DNA from: Rudaea sp. 3F27F6
GTDB lineage: Bacteria; Pseudomonadota; Gammaproteobacteria; Xanthomonadales; Rhodanobacteraceae
DNA: 64,000 bases
Assembly: GCF_005503555.1 (NCBI RefSeq)
Contig: NZ_SCNG01000007.1
Span: forward strand, 124,001 to 188,000
Direction of reading: 5' to 3'
How positions within the stretch are numbered: position 1 is the first letter of the stretch; each line of letters opens with the position of its first letter. The translations under genes were made by a program, and so were the position numbers. The notes below the pieces were generated by a model. It saw only the letters and a list, made by a program, of their open reading frames with translations. It made no database searches and was not told the DNA's origin. This document shows positions 25,664 through 34,050 of the stretch, in pieces.

Positions 25664-26833
25664 TCATTCTTCTCCCAACTGCGATTTGAGAAGCTGCGCC
25701 TTCAGCGCAAAGGCGCCGCTGGCCACAATCGAATCGCCCGGATTGAGCCCTTCCTCGATGACGGTGATATCGCCGATCACGGCGCCGGCACGAACCGGAA
25801 CGGCCTCCAGCATGTCGCCCGCACTCTTGCGGAAGACCACGGTGTCGCCTTGGAACTGCACCAGTGCCGCCGTGGGAACCGCCAGCGCCGCGCGCGAACC
25901 GGTTCCGGCTTCGGCATCCAGGTAGACATCGACGAAATCGCCGCCGTGCAGGCGGTCGTCGGTGTTCGGTACTTCGATACGGACCACCGCGTTGCGCGTC
26001 GTTTCTGAGGTGCGGTGCGCGGTGCGCAACACCTTGCCGGCCATGCGCTGACCGCCGACCACCACTGTGGCCTGGCTGCCAACAACGACACGAGGCGCGG
26101 CGCCGGAAGGCAGTTTGGCGTCCACCCACACCATGGACTCGTCCACCAGACGGTAGAGCGTCCGCCCCGGTTCGATACGTTCGCCGACCACGAAATTGTC
26201 TTCGGTGATGCGGCCGTCATGCGGCGCACTCAACGTGAATTGCCCATTCACTGTGCCGGTTGCCGCACCGGGCAGACCGTAGGCTTGCGCCTTGGCCCGG
26301 GCACGATCGAGGGCCACCTTTGCCTCGCTGATGCGGCGGCCGGACACGGCCTCCGGGCCAAGCGCGGAAACACGCTGCCACTCCTGTTCGGCGATGCGCA
26401 GTTCCGCTTGCGCATCGGAGACGGCGACGCTGGCCAAGGTCACCAAGGGCGTGCCGGCCTTCACCTCGTCGCCGAGCTTGGCTTGACGTCGAACCACCAG
26501 CGCTTCCACGCGCGGGGTGATCAGCGTCGTGCCGTAGGCGTTGTCGAGCACTTCGCCTGGCGCGCGCAGTTGCTCGCCCGAGACCGAGGGCTGCACCACC
26601 GTCAACTGAATTCCGGCCGCCTTGAGGGCGGCTTCATCCATCTTCACCGCACGGGAGTTCTCGGATTCCTTGCTCGATTCGTCCTTGCTCGAATGTTCGG
26701 TTGCTTTGGCATTGGCCGTGGGTGCGGATTTCGCGGACGCGGTTTCGGGGGCCTTGGAACAGGCGGCCAATACGAGCAAGGTCGCTAACAGCGCGAGCAA
26801 TTTCCATCGGTAGGTCATCGTCGAAGTTCTCAT
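25664..26833 (-). CDS. czcB: RND membrane-fusion (periplasmic adaptor) protein, CzcB/CusB family
   Basis: Periplasmic adaptor of 389 residues linking the CzcA pump to the outer-membrane channel. The N-terminus has a lipoprotein signal (LLVLAACSKAP). The order is lipoyl half-motif (ITPRVEALVVRRQAKLGDEV, TPLVTLAS), helical hairpin, second lipoyl half (GQFTLSAPHDGRI), beta-barrel and membrane-proximal domain. The ATG at 26833 overlaps the stop of the upstream czcC gene as ATGA, so I chose it over the ATG at 26818; both keep the signal intact. The region after the signal is Lys/Glu/Ser-rich, typical of metal adaptors. Confidence 0.92.
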   Translation of the reverse strand: MRTSTMTYRWKLLALLATLLVLAACSKAPETASAKSAPTANAKATEHSSKDESSKESENSRAVKMDEAALKAAGIQLTVVQPSVSGEQLRAPGEVLDNAYGTTLITPRVEALVVRRQAKLGDEVKAGTPLVTLASVAVSDAQAELRIAEQEWQRVSALGPEAVSGRRISEAKVALDRARAKAQAYGLPGAATGTVNGQFTLSAPHDGRITEDNFVVGERIEPGRTLYRLVDESMVWVDAKLPSGAAPRVVVGSQATVVVGGQRMAGKVLRTAHRTSETTRNAVVRIEVPNTDDRLHGGDFVDVYLDAEAGTGSRAALAVPTAALVQFQGDTVVFRKSAGDMLEAVPVRAGAVIGDITVIEEGLNPGDSIVASGAFALKAQLLKSQLGEE

Positions 26834-28101
26834 GGATTGCGCTCCAATGCGGCCCAGTCCTCGAGACGGCCGCTGGAAGCGAGATAGTCGGTGTAGGTAC
26901 GCCAAACGCGCGCTTGCAGCTTCGCGCCGGCCAATTGCGTGTCGAGCGTCTGCTTGAGTTGCAACAGATACTCGGTGGTGGACAGCTCACCTTGGCGCCA
27001 GGAGCGTTCAAGCAGATCGGCACGGCGTGTCACGTCGGTGCCGCGGCTGCGCTTCCAGCCGGACCATGCGCTACGCGCCGCGGCATAGCTGTCCACAGCG
27101 CGACGGCGCTCGGCCTCCAGTTCCAGCCGCACACGCTGCAATTCGGCGTGCGCCGCGTCGGCCTCGGCTTGGGCGGCGACCACTTCGGCGCGATAGGAAT
27201 TGCGCACGAACAAGGGAATCGTCACGGTTACGCCGTACACCCTGTCCGTAGGGCCGCCCGCGCGATACTCCTTGCGTCCGCCGTACACGCCCACGGTGGG
27301 GTCGGCCACGCGATTGCGGCGAGCGACCGCAACTTCACGTTCGGTTGCCGTCGCCGTCGCTTGCGCTACCTGCCAGTCCGGCAGTGCCTGCAGGTCCCCT
27401 GCGGGCTCCGGTGCCGGTAGTCCCCCGGCAGGCAGATCGAATGAGGCGATTGTGTCCGGGTTGCCTCCGACGCTGCGGAATTTCGCTTCGGCCTCCGCCT
27501 GGTCGGCCAGCCATTGCGCTTGCTCGGCCTGGGCTTCATCGCGTGCAAGCAGCGCGAGGTCGCGCTCCAGCCCGGAAATATCGCCGGTAGTGAACTGCTT
27601 CTCGGCCAATCCCGAAAAACGCGTGATCAGTGCAAGTCGACGCTCGCCGGTCGCGACCTGCAATTGGGTAGCCTGAAGATCCGCCCAGCCAATGAGCCAT
27701 AACCTCGCGAAATCACGCCGCCGCAGATGGGCTTCTGCGGTCGCCAGATCGAGCCTGGCGTCGGCCGCATCGCGGCGCACGCGGCGCTTGCCACTCAAAT
27801 CCAACGTCAGATTCATGCCGGCGCTGACGGTCTTCTCCTCACCGCCGTTGTCTCGGGTCAGTTGAAGTTCCGGGTTGTAGAGCGGTTGGCCGGCCGCATC
27901 GAGCCGGGTGCGGGCCGCGTTGATTTGAGCTTCGGTAGCTTGATAGCTGGGGTGCTGCTGCCATGCGGTTCGCAACGCTTGGCGAACCGGCGCCAAATCA
28001 CCGGGTTCGGTGGCGAACGACGGCTCCAGACTGGAGATACACACCGCCATTGCCAAGGCGGATTGCGCGACAAACCGTCGCGCCAATAAAAACGGGGACA
28101 T
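26830..28101 (-). CDS. czcC: outer-membrane efflux channel, CzcC/TolC family
   Basis: Outer-membrane factor of 423 residues for the RND pump. It has a signal peptide (cleavage near PSFATEP) and two OEP repeats rich in coiled-coil helix, with phrases such as NPELQLTRDNGGEEKTVSAG and ATEREVAVARRNRVADPTVG. The ATG at 28101 is preceded by GAGGG and is preferred to the TTG 24 bases upstream. Its stop overlaps the czcB start by 4 bases. It is preceded by a small Cys-rich gene on the same strand, so the operon order is small protein, czcC, czcB, czcA, PII-like, czcD. Confidence 0.9.
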   Translation of the reverse strand: MSPFLLARRFVAQSALAMAVCISSLEPSFATEPGDLAPVRQALRTAWQQHPSYQATEAQINAARTRLDAAGQPLYNPELQLTRDNGGEEKTVSAGMNLTLDLSGKRRVRRDAADARLDLATAEAHLRRRDFARLWLIGWADLQATQLQVATGERRLALITRFSGLAEKQFTTGDISGLERDLALLARDEAQAEQAQWLADQAEAEAKFRSVGGNPDTIASFDLPAGGLPAPEPAGDLQALPDWQVAQATATATEREVAVARRNRVADPTVGVYGGRKEYRAGGPTDRVYGVTVTIPLFVRNSYRAEVVAAQAEADAAHAELQRVRLELEAERRRAVDSYAAARSAWSGWKRSRGTDVTRRADLLERSWRQGELSTTEYLLQLKQTLDTQLAGAKLQARVWRTYTDYLASSGRLEDWAALERNP

Positions 28102-28164
28102 GCAAAAACCCTCTGAGTCGACCAAAACCTGCCGCCAACGGCGGAAGGCACCTGCGGTACGACG

Positions 28165-28557
28165 TCAGACGATCGGAGGGCGCAGCGTAGATTCGCGCGG
28201 CGTGAGCAACGGCGTTGGCGTTACCGGAGGCAGCGCAAAGCCGGAGAAAGGCGGCGACAAAACAACTAGGGCTACCGGCAACGCAGACCCATGCAAACAG
28301 CCGCAATGGCAACCGCCGGCTCCGGCATGCCAGCACGGCGTCTCGACGCCGTCGCTGGAAGAGTCCGCAATCGCCACGCTAGCTGCGGCGGTGGTCGTCG
28401 TGACAGTCGATGCTGCGCCCGCGTCGCGCTGGACGCCGTCACCGAAACAGGCCATTGCCATGCTGATTTTGAACAGGATCGCAAACACACCGAACCACGC
28501 CGCAGCCAACAGGCGACGGCGCAAGCGAGTGATCAGCGGCGGCAGAGCGCGATCCAT
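28165..28557 (-). CDS. small CopL-like Cys/His-rich exported protein with RPP tail
   Basis: A 130-residue protein preceding czcC by 63 bases. An N-terminal hydrophobic helix (AAAWFGVFAILFKISMAMA) is followed by a Ser/Thr/Ala linker and a CHCGCLHGSA motif (C83, C85, C87, H89), then a Pro-rich hydrophobic segment and the tail STLRPPIV. The CxCxCxHGSA motif and the RPP tail are shared with the CopL protein at 48293, so this is a homologue placed at the head of a czc operon. It is probably a periplasmic or membrane-attached metal-binding regulator or buffer. The metal and mechanism are unknown. Confidence 0.7.
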   Translation of the reverse strand: MDRALPPLITRLRRRLLAAAWFGVFAILFKISMAMACFGDGVQRDAGAASTVTTTTAAASVAIADSSSDGVETPCWHAGAGGCHCGCLHGSALPVALVVLSPPFSGFALPPVTPTPLLTPRESTLRPPIV

Positions 28558-28654
28558 GGGACAAACTCTAACCGCGACACGCAGGGTTATACAATTTCAA
28601 CTCGCTGCCCTGTGATGCCACGTCCTATCTGTCCAGATTTTCTGAGTGGCCCGT

Positions 28655-28942
28655 TCAACGAGGTCCACTCGGTTTACACTGCAAGTTGTGCTCGTTTGCT
28701 GAAGGTCTCGGAGCTGCTTTTCCTGCACAACACGCGCTCGTCGAACCGTTCTCTTGAATGGGAGGGCACGGCACAGAGCCATACGAGCAGAATACGCAGC
28801 AATCGCCCGGCTTGGGTTTGAGCAGCGCTCCACAGTACAGGCAATCGTAGAACCACTGGCAGGCATCGGTTGGCATCGTTTCGATCGCGGCGTGGCCGCA
28901 CTGCGGGCAGGTCAATGTCGACTTCAGTACAAGGTCGGTCAT
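28655..28942 (-). CDS. GDCCVxC-family small Cys-rich protein (copy 1)
   Basis: A 95-residue cytoplasmic protein with four Cys groups: LTCPQCGH, FYDCLYCGALL, KPGDCCVFCSYG and SVPCPPIQ, plus a late SACC. These pairs resemble zinc-ribbon knuckles. The family is known mainly from mercury and heavy-metal operons and has no established biochemical role. Its ATG overlaps the stop of the upstream MerP-like gene (ATGA), exactly as in the second copy at 56235. The C-terminal 20 residues after SACCAGK differ from copy 2. No merT, merR or merA accompanies this copy. Confidence 0.85.
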   Translation of the reverse strand: MTDLVLKSTLTCPQCGHAAIETMPTDACQWFYDCLYCGALLKPKPGDCCVFCSYGSVPCPPIQENGSTSACCAGKAAPRPSANEHNLQCKPSGPR

Positions 28943-29226
28943 GGCATGGGCTCGAGCACTTTCGACGGATAGCCGGCGTCTGTCGTCACCCGAATCAGTT
29001 CCGCCGGAGCAGTCCTCGAATCGTCGAATGTGACGGCAGCCTGTCGGCTCTCGAAACGCACCTCGGCTTTGCTGACGCCAGGCACGGCGGTCAGCGCTTT
29101 CTTGATCGTGATCGGACAGGTGGGGCAATCCATCCCCGGGATGGACAAGGTAACCGTTCGCGACGCGGCTTCAATCGACATCGAGCCGATGAGCAGAACC
29201 AGTGCTGCAACCATACGCAGGATCAT
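28939..29226 (-). CDS. merP: MerP-like periplasmic heavy-metal-binding protein (copy 1)
   Basis: A 95-residue protein with a signal peptide and one heavy-metal-associated domain. The metal site is GMDCPTCPITIKKAL (C34, C37), the GMxCxxC motif of MerP. It would bind Hg(II) in the periplasm and pass it to a MerT-type transporter, but no merT is next to it. It is translationally coupled to the GDCCVxC gene downstream. Together they look like a duplicated part of the mer module at 56.2-57.1 kb. Confidence 0.88.
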   Translation of the reverse strand: MILRMVAALVLLIGSMSIEAASRTVTLSIPGMDCPTCPITIKKALTAVPGVSKAEVRFESRQAAVTFDDSRTAPAELIRVTTDAGYPSKVLEPMP

Positions 29227-29384
29227 GCGTGAATTATCCCGCCTTAGCAGTAAGTGAGCGCTCTTTGAGATGCTGACTGGTACGGAAAGCTGTCCACGCG
29301 CTACGCCTCAGTTCAGCCCGTCATTATTCACTGGCGGAGCGCAGCAGCTTTTGAGCACTTCAGCATGGCGCCTTGCTGACGGAT

Positions 29385-29858
29385 CTATCGCAATTTTGCC
29401 TTCATCTCATCGATTTCACGCTGCTGGGACTCGATGATCTCGCCGCAGAGTCGGCGAAGGTCCGGATCTGCAAAGGCGTTCTGACGACACATGAGGAGAG
29501 CGCTGGCGTGGTGCGGGATCATCGAACGCAGGAACTGTTGCTCTGAAATAGCGGCCTGATTCCGAATGCTGAACCAGAACAGCAACCCCACAACGATAGC
29601 AGCGCCGACCAATATCGCGTTGAGCCGCTTGTTCGGATACATCGCCGCCATCAGTAACAGTTCGATGACCGCCATCGGCATGGCCATCAGTCCCGCCATG
29701 TAGAACTCATTCAGGTTGTTGTAGACGTTCGCGACCGAATTGACCATCGCGTACATCAGGATGTACATCGCAATGAACGAGAGAGCGACCATTGCGATGA
29801 ATCGGCCATACGGGCCGATCCCAGGTGTGCCGGACTGAGTATGTTCGTGGGAAGACAT
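29385..29858 (-). CDS. DUF305-family membrane protein
   Basis: A 157-residue protein with about four membrane helices (FIAMVALSFIAMYILMYAM, MAGLMAMPMAVIELLLMA and LVGAAIVVGLLFWFSI among them) followed by a cytoplasmic or periplasmic DUF305 segment. That segment carries SMIPHHASALLMC and CGEIIESQQREI; the paired His and Met/Cys residues are typical of DUF305 proteins in copper and silver loci. A GGAGG site lies upstream. It follows the copper P-type ATPase gene by 51 bases on the same strand, so it is probably co-expressed. The function of the family is not established. Confidence 0.82.
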   Translation of the reverse strand: MSSHEHTQSGTPGIGPYGRFIAMVALSFIAMYILMYAMVNSVANVYNNLNEFYMAGLMAMPMAVIELLLMAAMYPNKRLNAILVGAAIVVGLLFWFSIRNQAAISEQQFLRSMIPHHASALLMCRQNAFADPDLRRLCGEIIESQQREIDEMKAKLR

Positions 29859-29909
29859 CGCGCACCTCCTTTGACAAATGCGCCCGCTGGCGTGGGTTCA
29901 ACATAGCGG

Positions 29910-32276
29910 TCAGCCGTCGTGCGTTCGGCGCAGACGCAAGGCGTTGCCGACCACGGAGACCGAACTGAAACTCATTGCGAGCGCCGCAATGACGGGCGAC
30001 AACAACAGTCCGGTGAACGGATACAGCACGCCGGCAGCAATCGGGATGCCGAGCGCGTTGTAGATGAGCGCGAAGCCCAGGTTCTGGCGCATGTTGCGCA
30101 CCGTCTGCTCGGACAGCACGCGCGCACGAAGGATGCCGCGCAAATCTCCTTTCACGAGCGTTACGTGACCGCTGTTCATCGCGACATCAGTGCCCGTACC
30201 CATCGCAATGCCAACATCCGCACGTGCGAGCGCCGGCGCATCGTTGATGCCATCGCCGGCCATGGCGACTTTATGGCCCTCCATTTTGAGCTTGGCGACG
30301 AGTGCGACCTTGTCGGCTGGTTTGACTTCACCGACGACCTCGTCAATGCCAAGTCGCGAACCCACGGCACGCGCAGTCGTCCAGCCGTCGCCTGTCGCCA
30401 TCGTCACGCGGATGCCGGCATCGCGCAGGCCCTTGAGCGCGTCCGGCGTGCTGGCTTTGATCGGATCGGATACCGCAAGGAGCCCGGCGAGCTTGCCGTC
30501 CACGGCAAGATGCATGACGCTCGCACCGTCTTGGCGCAGACGCTCGGCGTCTTCGCGCAGCGGCACGAGGTCGATCCGGGCTTGCTCCATCAGCGTGGAG
30601 TTACCGAGCAACACGGGTCGCCCGTCGATCTCGCCTTTGACGCCGATGCCGGTTTCGGAATTGAATCCGACCGGTTTGCTCAGCACCAACTTCCGGCGCT
30701 TGGCTTCGGCGACAATCGCTTGCGCGAGCGGATGTTCGGATACCTGGTCGAGGCTCGCCGCGGCACGCAGCACATCGTCTTCGGCAAAGCCGGGCGCCGG
30801 CACGCAGCGGTCGAACGCCGGCCTACCTTCGGTCAGAGTGCCGGTCTTGTCCACGATGAGCGTGTCAATCGTGCGCATCGCCTCGATCGCCGCCGCATCG
30901 CGGAACAAGATGCCGGAGTTCGCCGCTTTGCCCGTGGCGACCATGATCGACATCGGCGTGGCAAGCCCGAGTGCGCAAGGACACGCAATGATCAACACCG
31001 CGAGTGCGTTGATCAGCGCATACACCCAGCTCGGTTCCGGTCCGAAGAAGCCCCAGACGAGAAACGTGACGACGGCGATGGCGAGCACCGCGAGCACGAA
31101 CCAGCCGGCGACCGCGTCGGCCATGCGTTGCATCGGCGCGCGCGAGCGTTGCGCCTGTGCGACCATCAGCACGATCTGCGACAGCATCGTCTCCGCACCC
31201 ACGCGCTCGGCGCGCATGATGAGGGCGCCAGTCGTGTTGAGCGTGGCACCGACGATCTTATCGCCGGGACGCTTCGTAACCGGCACAGGTTCACCCGTGA
31301 GCATCGATTCGTCTACCGAGCTCGAACCCTCGGTGACGATGCCGTCAACCGGTACTTTCTCGCCGGGGCGCACACGCAGGCTGTCACCGGCCTGCACTGC
31401 ATCCAGCGGCACGTCTTCCTCGGCACCATCTGCGCGGATTCGTCGAGCGGTCTTCGGCGCGAGCTGCAGCAGCGCTTTGATCGCGGCCGACGTTTGCGAG
31501 CGGGCCTTGAGTTCCAGCACTTGTCCGAGCAGGGTCAGTGAGGTAATCACTGCGGCCGCTTCGAAATACACGCCGACGCGTCCGTGCTCGACGAACGACG
31601 CCGGAAATACCTGGGGCGCGAGCGTTGCGACCACGCTGTAGGCATAGGCGATCGCCACACCCGAGCCGATCAGGGTCCACATGTTGGGGCTGCGGTTCGT
31701 GATCGATTGCACGAAGCGCACAAAGAAAGGCCACGCGCCCCACAACACAACCGGTGTGGCGAGCGCCAGCTCGACCCATGATTGAACCGCCGGCGACAGT
31801 AGATTCAGCCGATGGCCGGCCATCGCAAGCACGAATACAACGGCCGTCAGCGGCAGTGTCCACCAGAACCGCCGCGACATGTCGTCGAACTCGCCCGTGT
31901 CCTCCTCTTCGAGTGAGGGCACCAAGGGCTCGAGCGCCATGCCACAGATCGGGCAATTGCCGGGCGTCGGCTGACGAATTTGCGGGTGCATCGGGCAGGT
32001 ATAGATCGTTTCCGTTGCCGCGGGCACCGGCGGTTTTGCGACAGCGGCCTGTGACACGCCCACGTACTGCTCGGGATCTGCTGCAAATTTCGCTTCGCAC
32101 TTCGCGCTGCAGAAGTAGTAATCCGCTCCCGCGTGTTGGCGGCGATGTTTCGCCGTAGCAGGATCAACCATCATCCCGCAGACGACGTCTCGAATCGAAG
32201 CGCCACCGCCGGCCGCTGGATGTACGTCATCGTGCGCGTGGTGCTCGCTGCGCTTGTCATGATCGGCTTCGTTCAT
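29910..32276 (-). CDS. copper-translocating P1B-type ATPase with YHS and heavy-metal-binding N-terminus
   Basis: ATP-driven exporter of Cu(I)/Ag(I) across the inner membrane, 788 residues. The N-terminus has a His-rich segment, then a YHS domain (about 28-75; C33, C56, C60), then a short heavy-metal-binding domain spanning YTCPMHPQI to [11 protein letters not shown] (C94-C111). No GMxCxxC domain is present. The ATPase core shows TGEP, the CPC metal motif in ACPCALG, the phosphorylated Asp476 in DKTGT, SEHPLA and AGDGINDAP. The ATG at 32276 follows AAGGAGAC; the 55-residue upstream extension has no such site. It heads a minus-strand run with the DUF305 gene. Confidence 0.93.
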   Translation of the reverse strand: MNEADHDKRSEHHAHDDVHPAAGGGASIRDVVCGMMVDPATAKHRRQHAGADYYFCSAKCEAKFAADPEQYVGVSQAAVAKPPVPAATETIYTCPMHPQIRQPTPGNCPICGMALEPLVPSLEEEDTGEFDDMSRRFWWTLPLTAVVFVLAMAGHRLNLLSPAVQSWVELALATPVVLWGAWPFFVRFVQSITNRSPNMWTLIGSGVAIAYAYSVVATLAPQVFPASFVEHGRVGVYFEAAAVITSLTLLGQVLELKARSQTSAAIKALLQLAPKTARRIRADGAEEDVPLDAVQAGDSLRVRPGEKVPVDGIVTEGSSSVDESMLTGEPVPVTKRPGDKIVGATLNTTGALIMRAERVGAETMLSQIVLMVAQAQRSRAPMQRMADAVAGWFVLAVLAIAVVTFLVWGFFGPEPSWVYALINALAVLIIACPCALGLATPMSIMVATGKAANSGILFRDAAAIEAMRTIDTLIVDKTGTLTEGRPAFDRCVPAPGFAEDDVLRAAASLDQVSEHPLAQAIVAEAKRRKLVLSKPVGFNSETGIGVKGEIDGRPVLLGNSTLMEQARIDLVPLREDAERLRQDGASVMHLAVDGKLAGLLAVSDPIKASTPDALKGLRDAGIRVTMATGDGWTTARAVGSRLGIDEVVGEVKPADKVALVAKLKMEGHKVAMAGDGINDAPALARADVGIAMGTGTDVAMNSGHVTLVKGDLRGILRARVLSEQTVRNMRQNLGFALIYNALGIPIAAGVLYPFTGLLLSPVIAALAMSFSSVSVVGNALRLRRTHDG

Positions 32277-32517
32277 GGTGTCTCCTTGAACATCCACGCC
32301 CACTACCGGGCCAGCGGACAGTGCATACCCGACAGCTCGCCCCTTGCGGCCCCCTCCGCGACGGACAATTGCATAAGGCAAGCCAATCCCCGGGTCTGCG
32401 AGGCGGTCCAGCCACGCAAAGTTACCCGTTCTGTTAATCACGAATACTGCGTTGTCGGAGGCTCATCGCAAGCTCAGCGAGAGCCCCCGGCAACCAGCAC
32501 GCGAGATCGATTCGACG

Positions 32518-32847
32518 TTACTTGGAAAACCCGAGATGAAGGGTAATGGTATCGCCAACCTTGACGTTCGCGAGCGAGGCAGGCGGAAAATGCAGCTTGA
32601 GCTTCATCCCGCTCGACGTCACGTCGACAAGACCGGTCTTTGGATCGATGGCGTCTACTTTGGCCGACATCATGTGCATGTTGTCCATGCCCTTCATGTC
32701 GTGCATGCCTTGCATCTGTTCTGCCGTTGCGGCGTGTTCCTGGCGGTCGGCGGGCCGCGTATCTTGCGCGGAAGCCGTTCCGGCCGCTATGCCAAGCGCG
32801 AGAATCGAGAAGCCAAGAAGTTGCGTTGTTTTGCGGAAGCGGCTCAT
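32518..32847 (-). CDS. small periplasmic CusF-like putative copper-binding protein
   Basis: A 109-residue secreted protein with a signal peptide ending GTASAQD. A Met/His-rich stretch (QMQGMHDMKGMDNMHMM) precedes a small beta-barrel-like region (VDAIDPKTGLVDVTSSGMKL) resembling CusF or related copper-binding OB folds. The ATG at 32847 is preceded by AGGAG. It lies 241 bases upstream of the copper ATPase on the same strand. The likely job is buffering or delivering Cu(I) in the periplasm; this is inferred from composition and context, since no diagnostic CusF His/Trp/Met set is complete. Confidence 0.72.
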   Translation of the reverse strand: MSRFRKTTQLLGFSILALGIAAGTASAQDTRPADRQEHAATAEQMQGMHDMKGMDNMHMMSAKVDAIDPKTGLVDVTSSGMKLKLHFPPASLANVKVGDTITLHLGFSK

Positions 32848-33113
32848 AGGAACTTCTCCTCGAAGTGGGAAGCATGAGAATACGCTGTGCACAATTTATT
32901 CGACGTGAACCAATTTCTTGCTTAACGAAAATATTCCGAACAGCGCGCCGACCCTGACAGACCAAGCACAATGCCATGTTGCGCCGCGGCTTGACGGCTG
33001 ATTTGCGAAGGTGATGATTTGCGCACCTTTCGATGGGAGGAGCGAAGCGCGAGAGTGCGCTAAAAACCGGGCTGAGGGGGGGCCATACTTTCAGCTTTCT
33101 CTTGGGGATCCTC

Positions 33114-33899
33114 ATGAAAATGCGCAATCTTGTTGCGGCTGCCGTGGCTGCCGCGATTACCTTGGGTTCGTTTTCGGCCAGCGCGTCGCACAGTTGGAAC
33201 AATTATCACTGGGCTCGCACTACAGCATCCTTCAACTTGCAAACGCTGGATAGCACGGTGCCGGGGGGTACCAATGCGAACTGGCCTTCGTTGCTCGGAA
33301 CTGCTGCATCACAATGGTCGCAGTCGAACAGTCTTAACCTGGTGCTTTCGCCCTTCACCAATACGAGTCAATCGCGCCGCAAGTGCTCCGCCGTTCCCGG
33401 TAAAATCCGCGTCTGCAACGCGGCTTATGGGAAGAATGGCTGGCTGGGTCTCGCTTCGATCAATCTCGACGCGAACGGTCACATCTCGCAAGGCACGGCC
33501 AAGATGAATGACAGCTATGCCTCCGTTTACGCAGGCGACGCGAACGAGGCCAAGCATGTGATGTGTCAAGAGGTTGGCCATACCTTTGGTTTGGGTCACA
33601 CGAGCGAGGACGGCTCGTCCCAGAACACCTGCATGGACTATTCGAGTAGCCCGACGAGCACCTCGCCAAACCAGCACGACTATGATGAGCTGGCGATCAT
33701 CTACCAGCACCTCGACAGCTATAACAGCTACAGCACCACGAGCGCCGTAACCGCTGCCGAAGAGCATTCGATGGCCGGTGAAGTGCCCTTGGGCCACTTG
33801 GTGCATCAGGGTGCATTCGAAGAGACATGGGTCGCACCCGACGGCAAGGGCGGTCTGTGGATCAATCATGTCACTCTGGCGCCACCCGACGCCGAGTGA
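33114..33899 (+). CDS. secreted matrixin-like metalloprotease homologue with QEVGH motif
   Basis: A 261-residue exported protein with signal peptide (AAAITLGSFSASAS). The zincin region reads CQEVGHTFGLGH (residues 151-162): the catalytic Glu153, His156 and His162 match HExxHxxGxxH, but the first zinc-binding His is Gln152. A Met-turn candidate follows in CMDYSS (173-178). The rest matches small matrixin-like secreted proteases. The ATG at 33114 follows GGGGA. A strong terminator follows at 33918. Either the protein is an inactive or altered-metal homologue, or the Gln is a natural ligand in a subfamily. Confidence 0.8.
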   Translation: MKMRNLVAAAVAAAITLGSFSASASHSWNNYHWARTTASFNLQTLDSTVPGGTNANWPSLLGTAASQWSQSNSLNLVLSPFTNTSQSRRKCSAVPGKIRVCNAAYGKNGWLGLASINLDANGHISQGTAKMNDSYASVYAGDANEAKHVMCQEVGHTFGLGHTSEDGSSQNTCMDYSSSPTSTSPNQHDYDELAIIYQHLDSYNSYSTTSAVTAAEEHSMAGEVPLGHLVHQGAFEETWVAPDGKGGLWINHVTLAPPDAE

Positions 33900-33917
33900 T
33901 TCTTCGATCCGTTCCGA

Positions 33918-33947
33918 ACGCGCCGGTTTCCCGGCGCGTTTGTTTTG
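33918..33947 (+). terminator. intrinsic terminator of the matrixin-like gene
   Basis: AACGCGCCGG at 33918-33927 pairs with CCGGCGCGTT at 33932-33941 around a 4-base loop, followed by TGTTTT. Confidence 0.88.
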
Positions 33948-34050
33948 CGGGGCAGAAATGCCATGACAGCTGTGCGGGGCTATGACTGTGATGCACCCTC
34001 CCACATCCGGAGTGGAGACTTCACAATCGGGGCGCAGTCTTCCGACCCGT

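Larger units (their letters stand above)
15954..32900. mobile_element. putative tRNA-Val-linked genomic island carrying metal-handling genes (right end undetermined)
   Basis: The left end is defined by tRNA-Val, the integrase and three degraded insertion-sequence fragments. Everything from 18.0 to about 32.9 kb is metal transport or detoxification cargo. I did not find a second copy of the tRNA 3' sequence inside the window, so the right boundary given is where cargo gives way to unrelated genes and is only approximate. The island may extend further or have lost its right attachment site. Confidence 0.45.
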
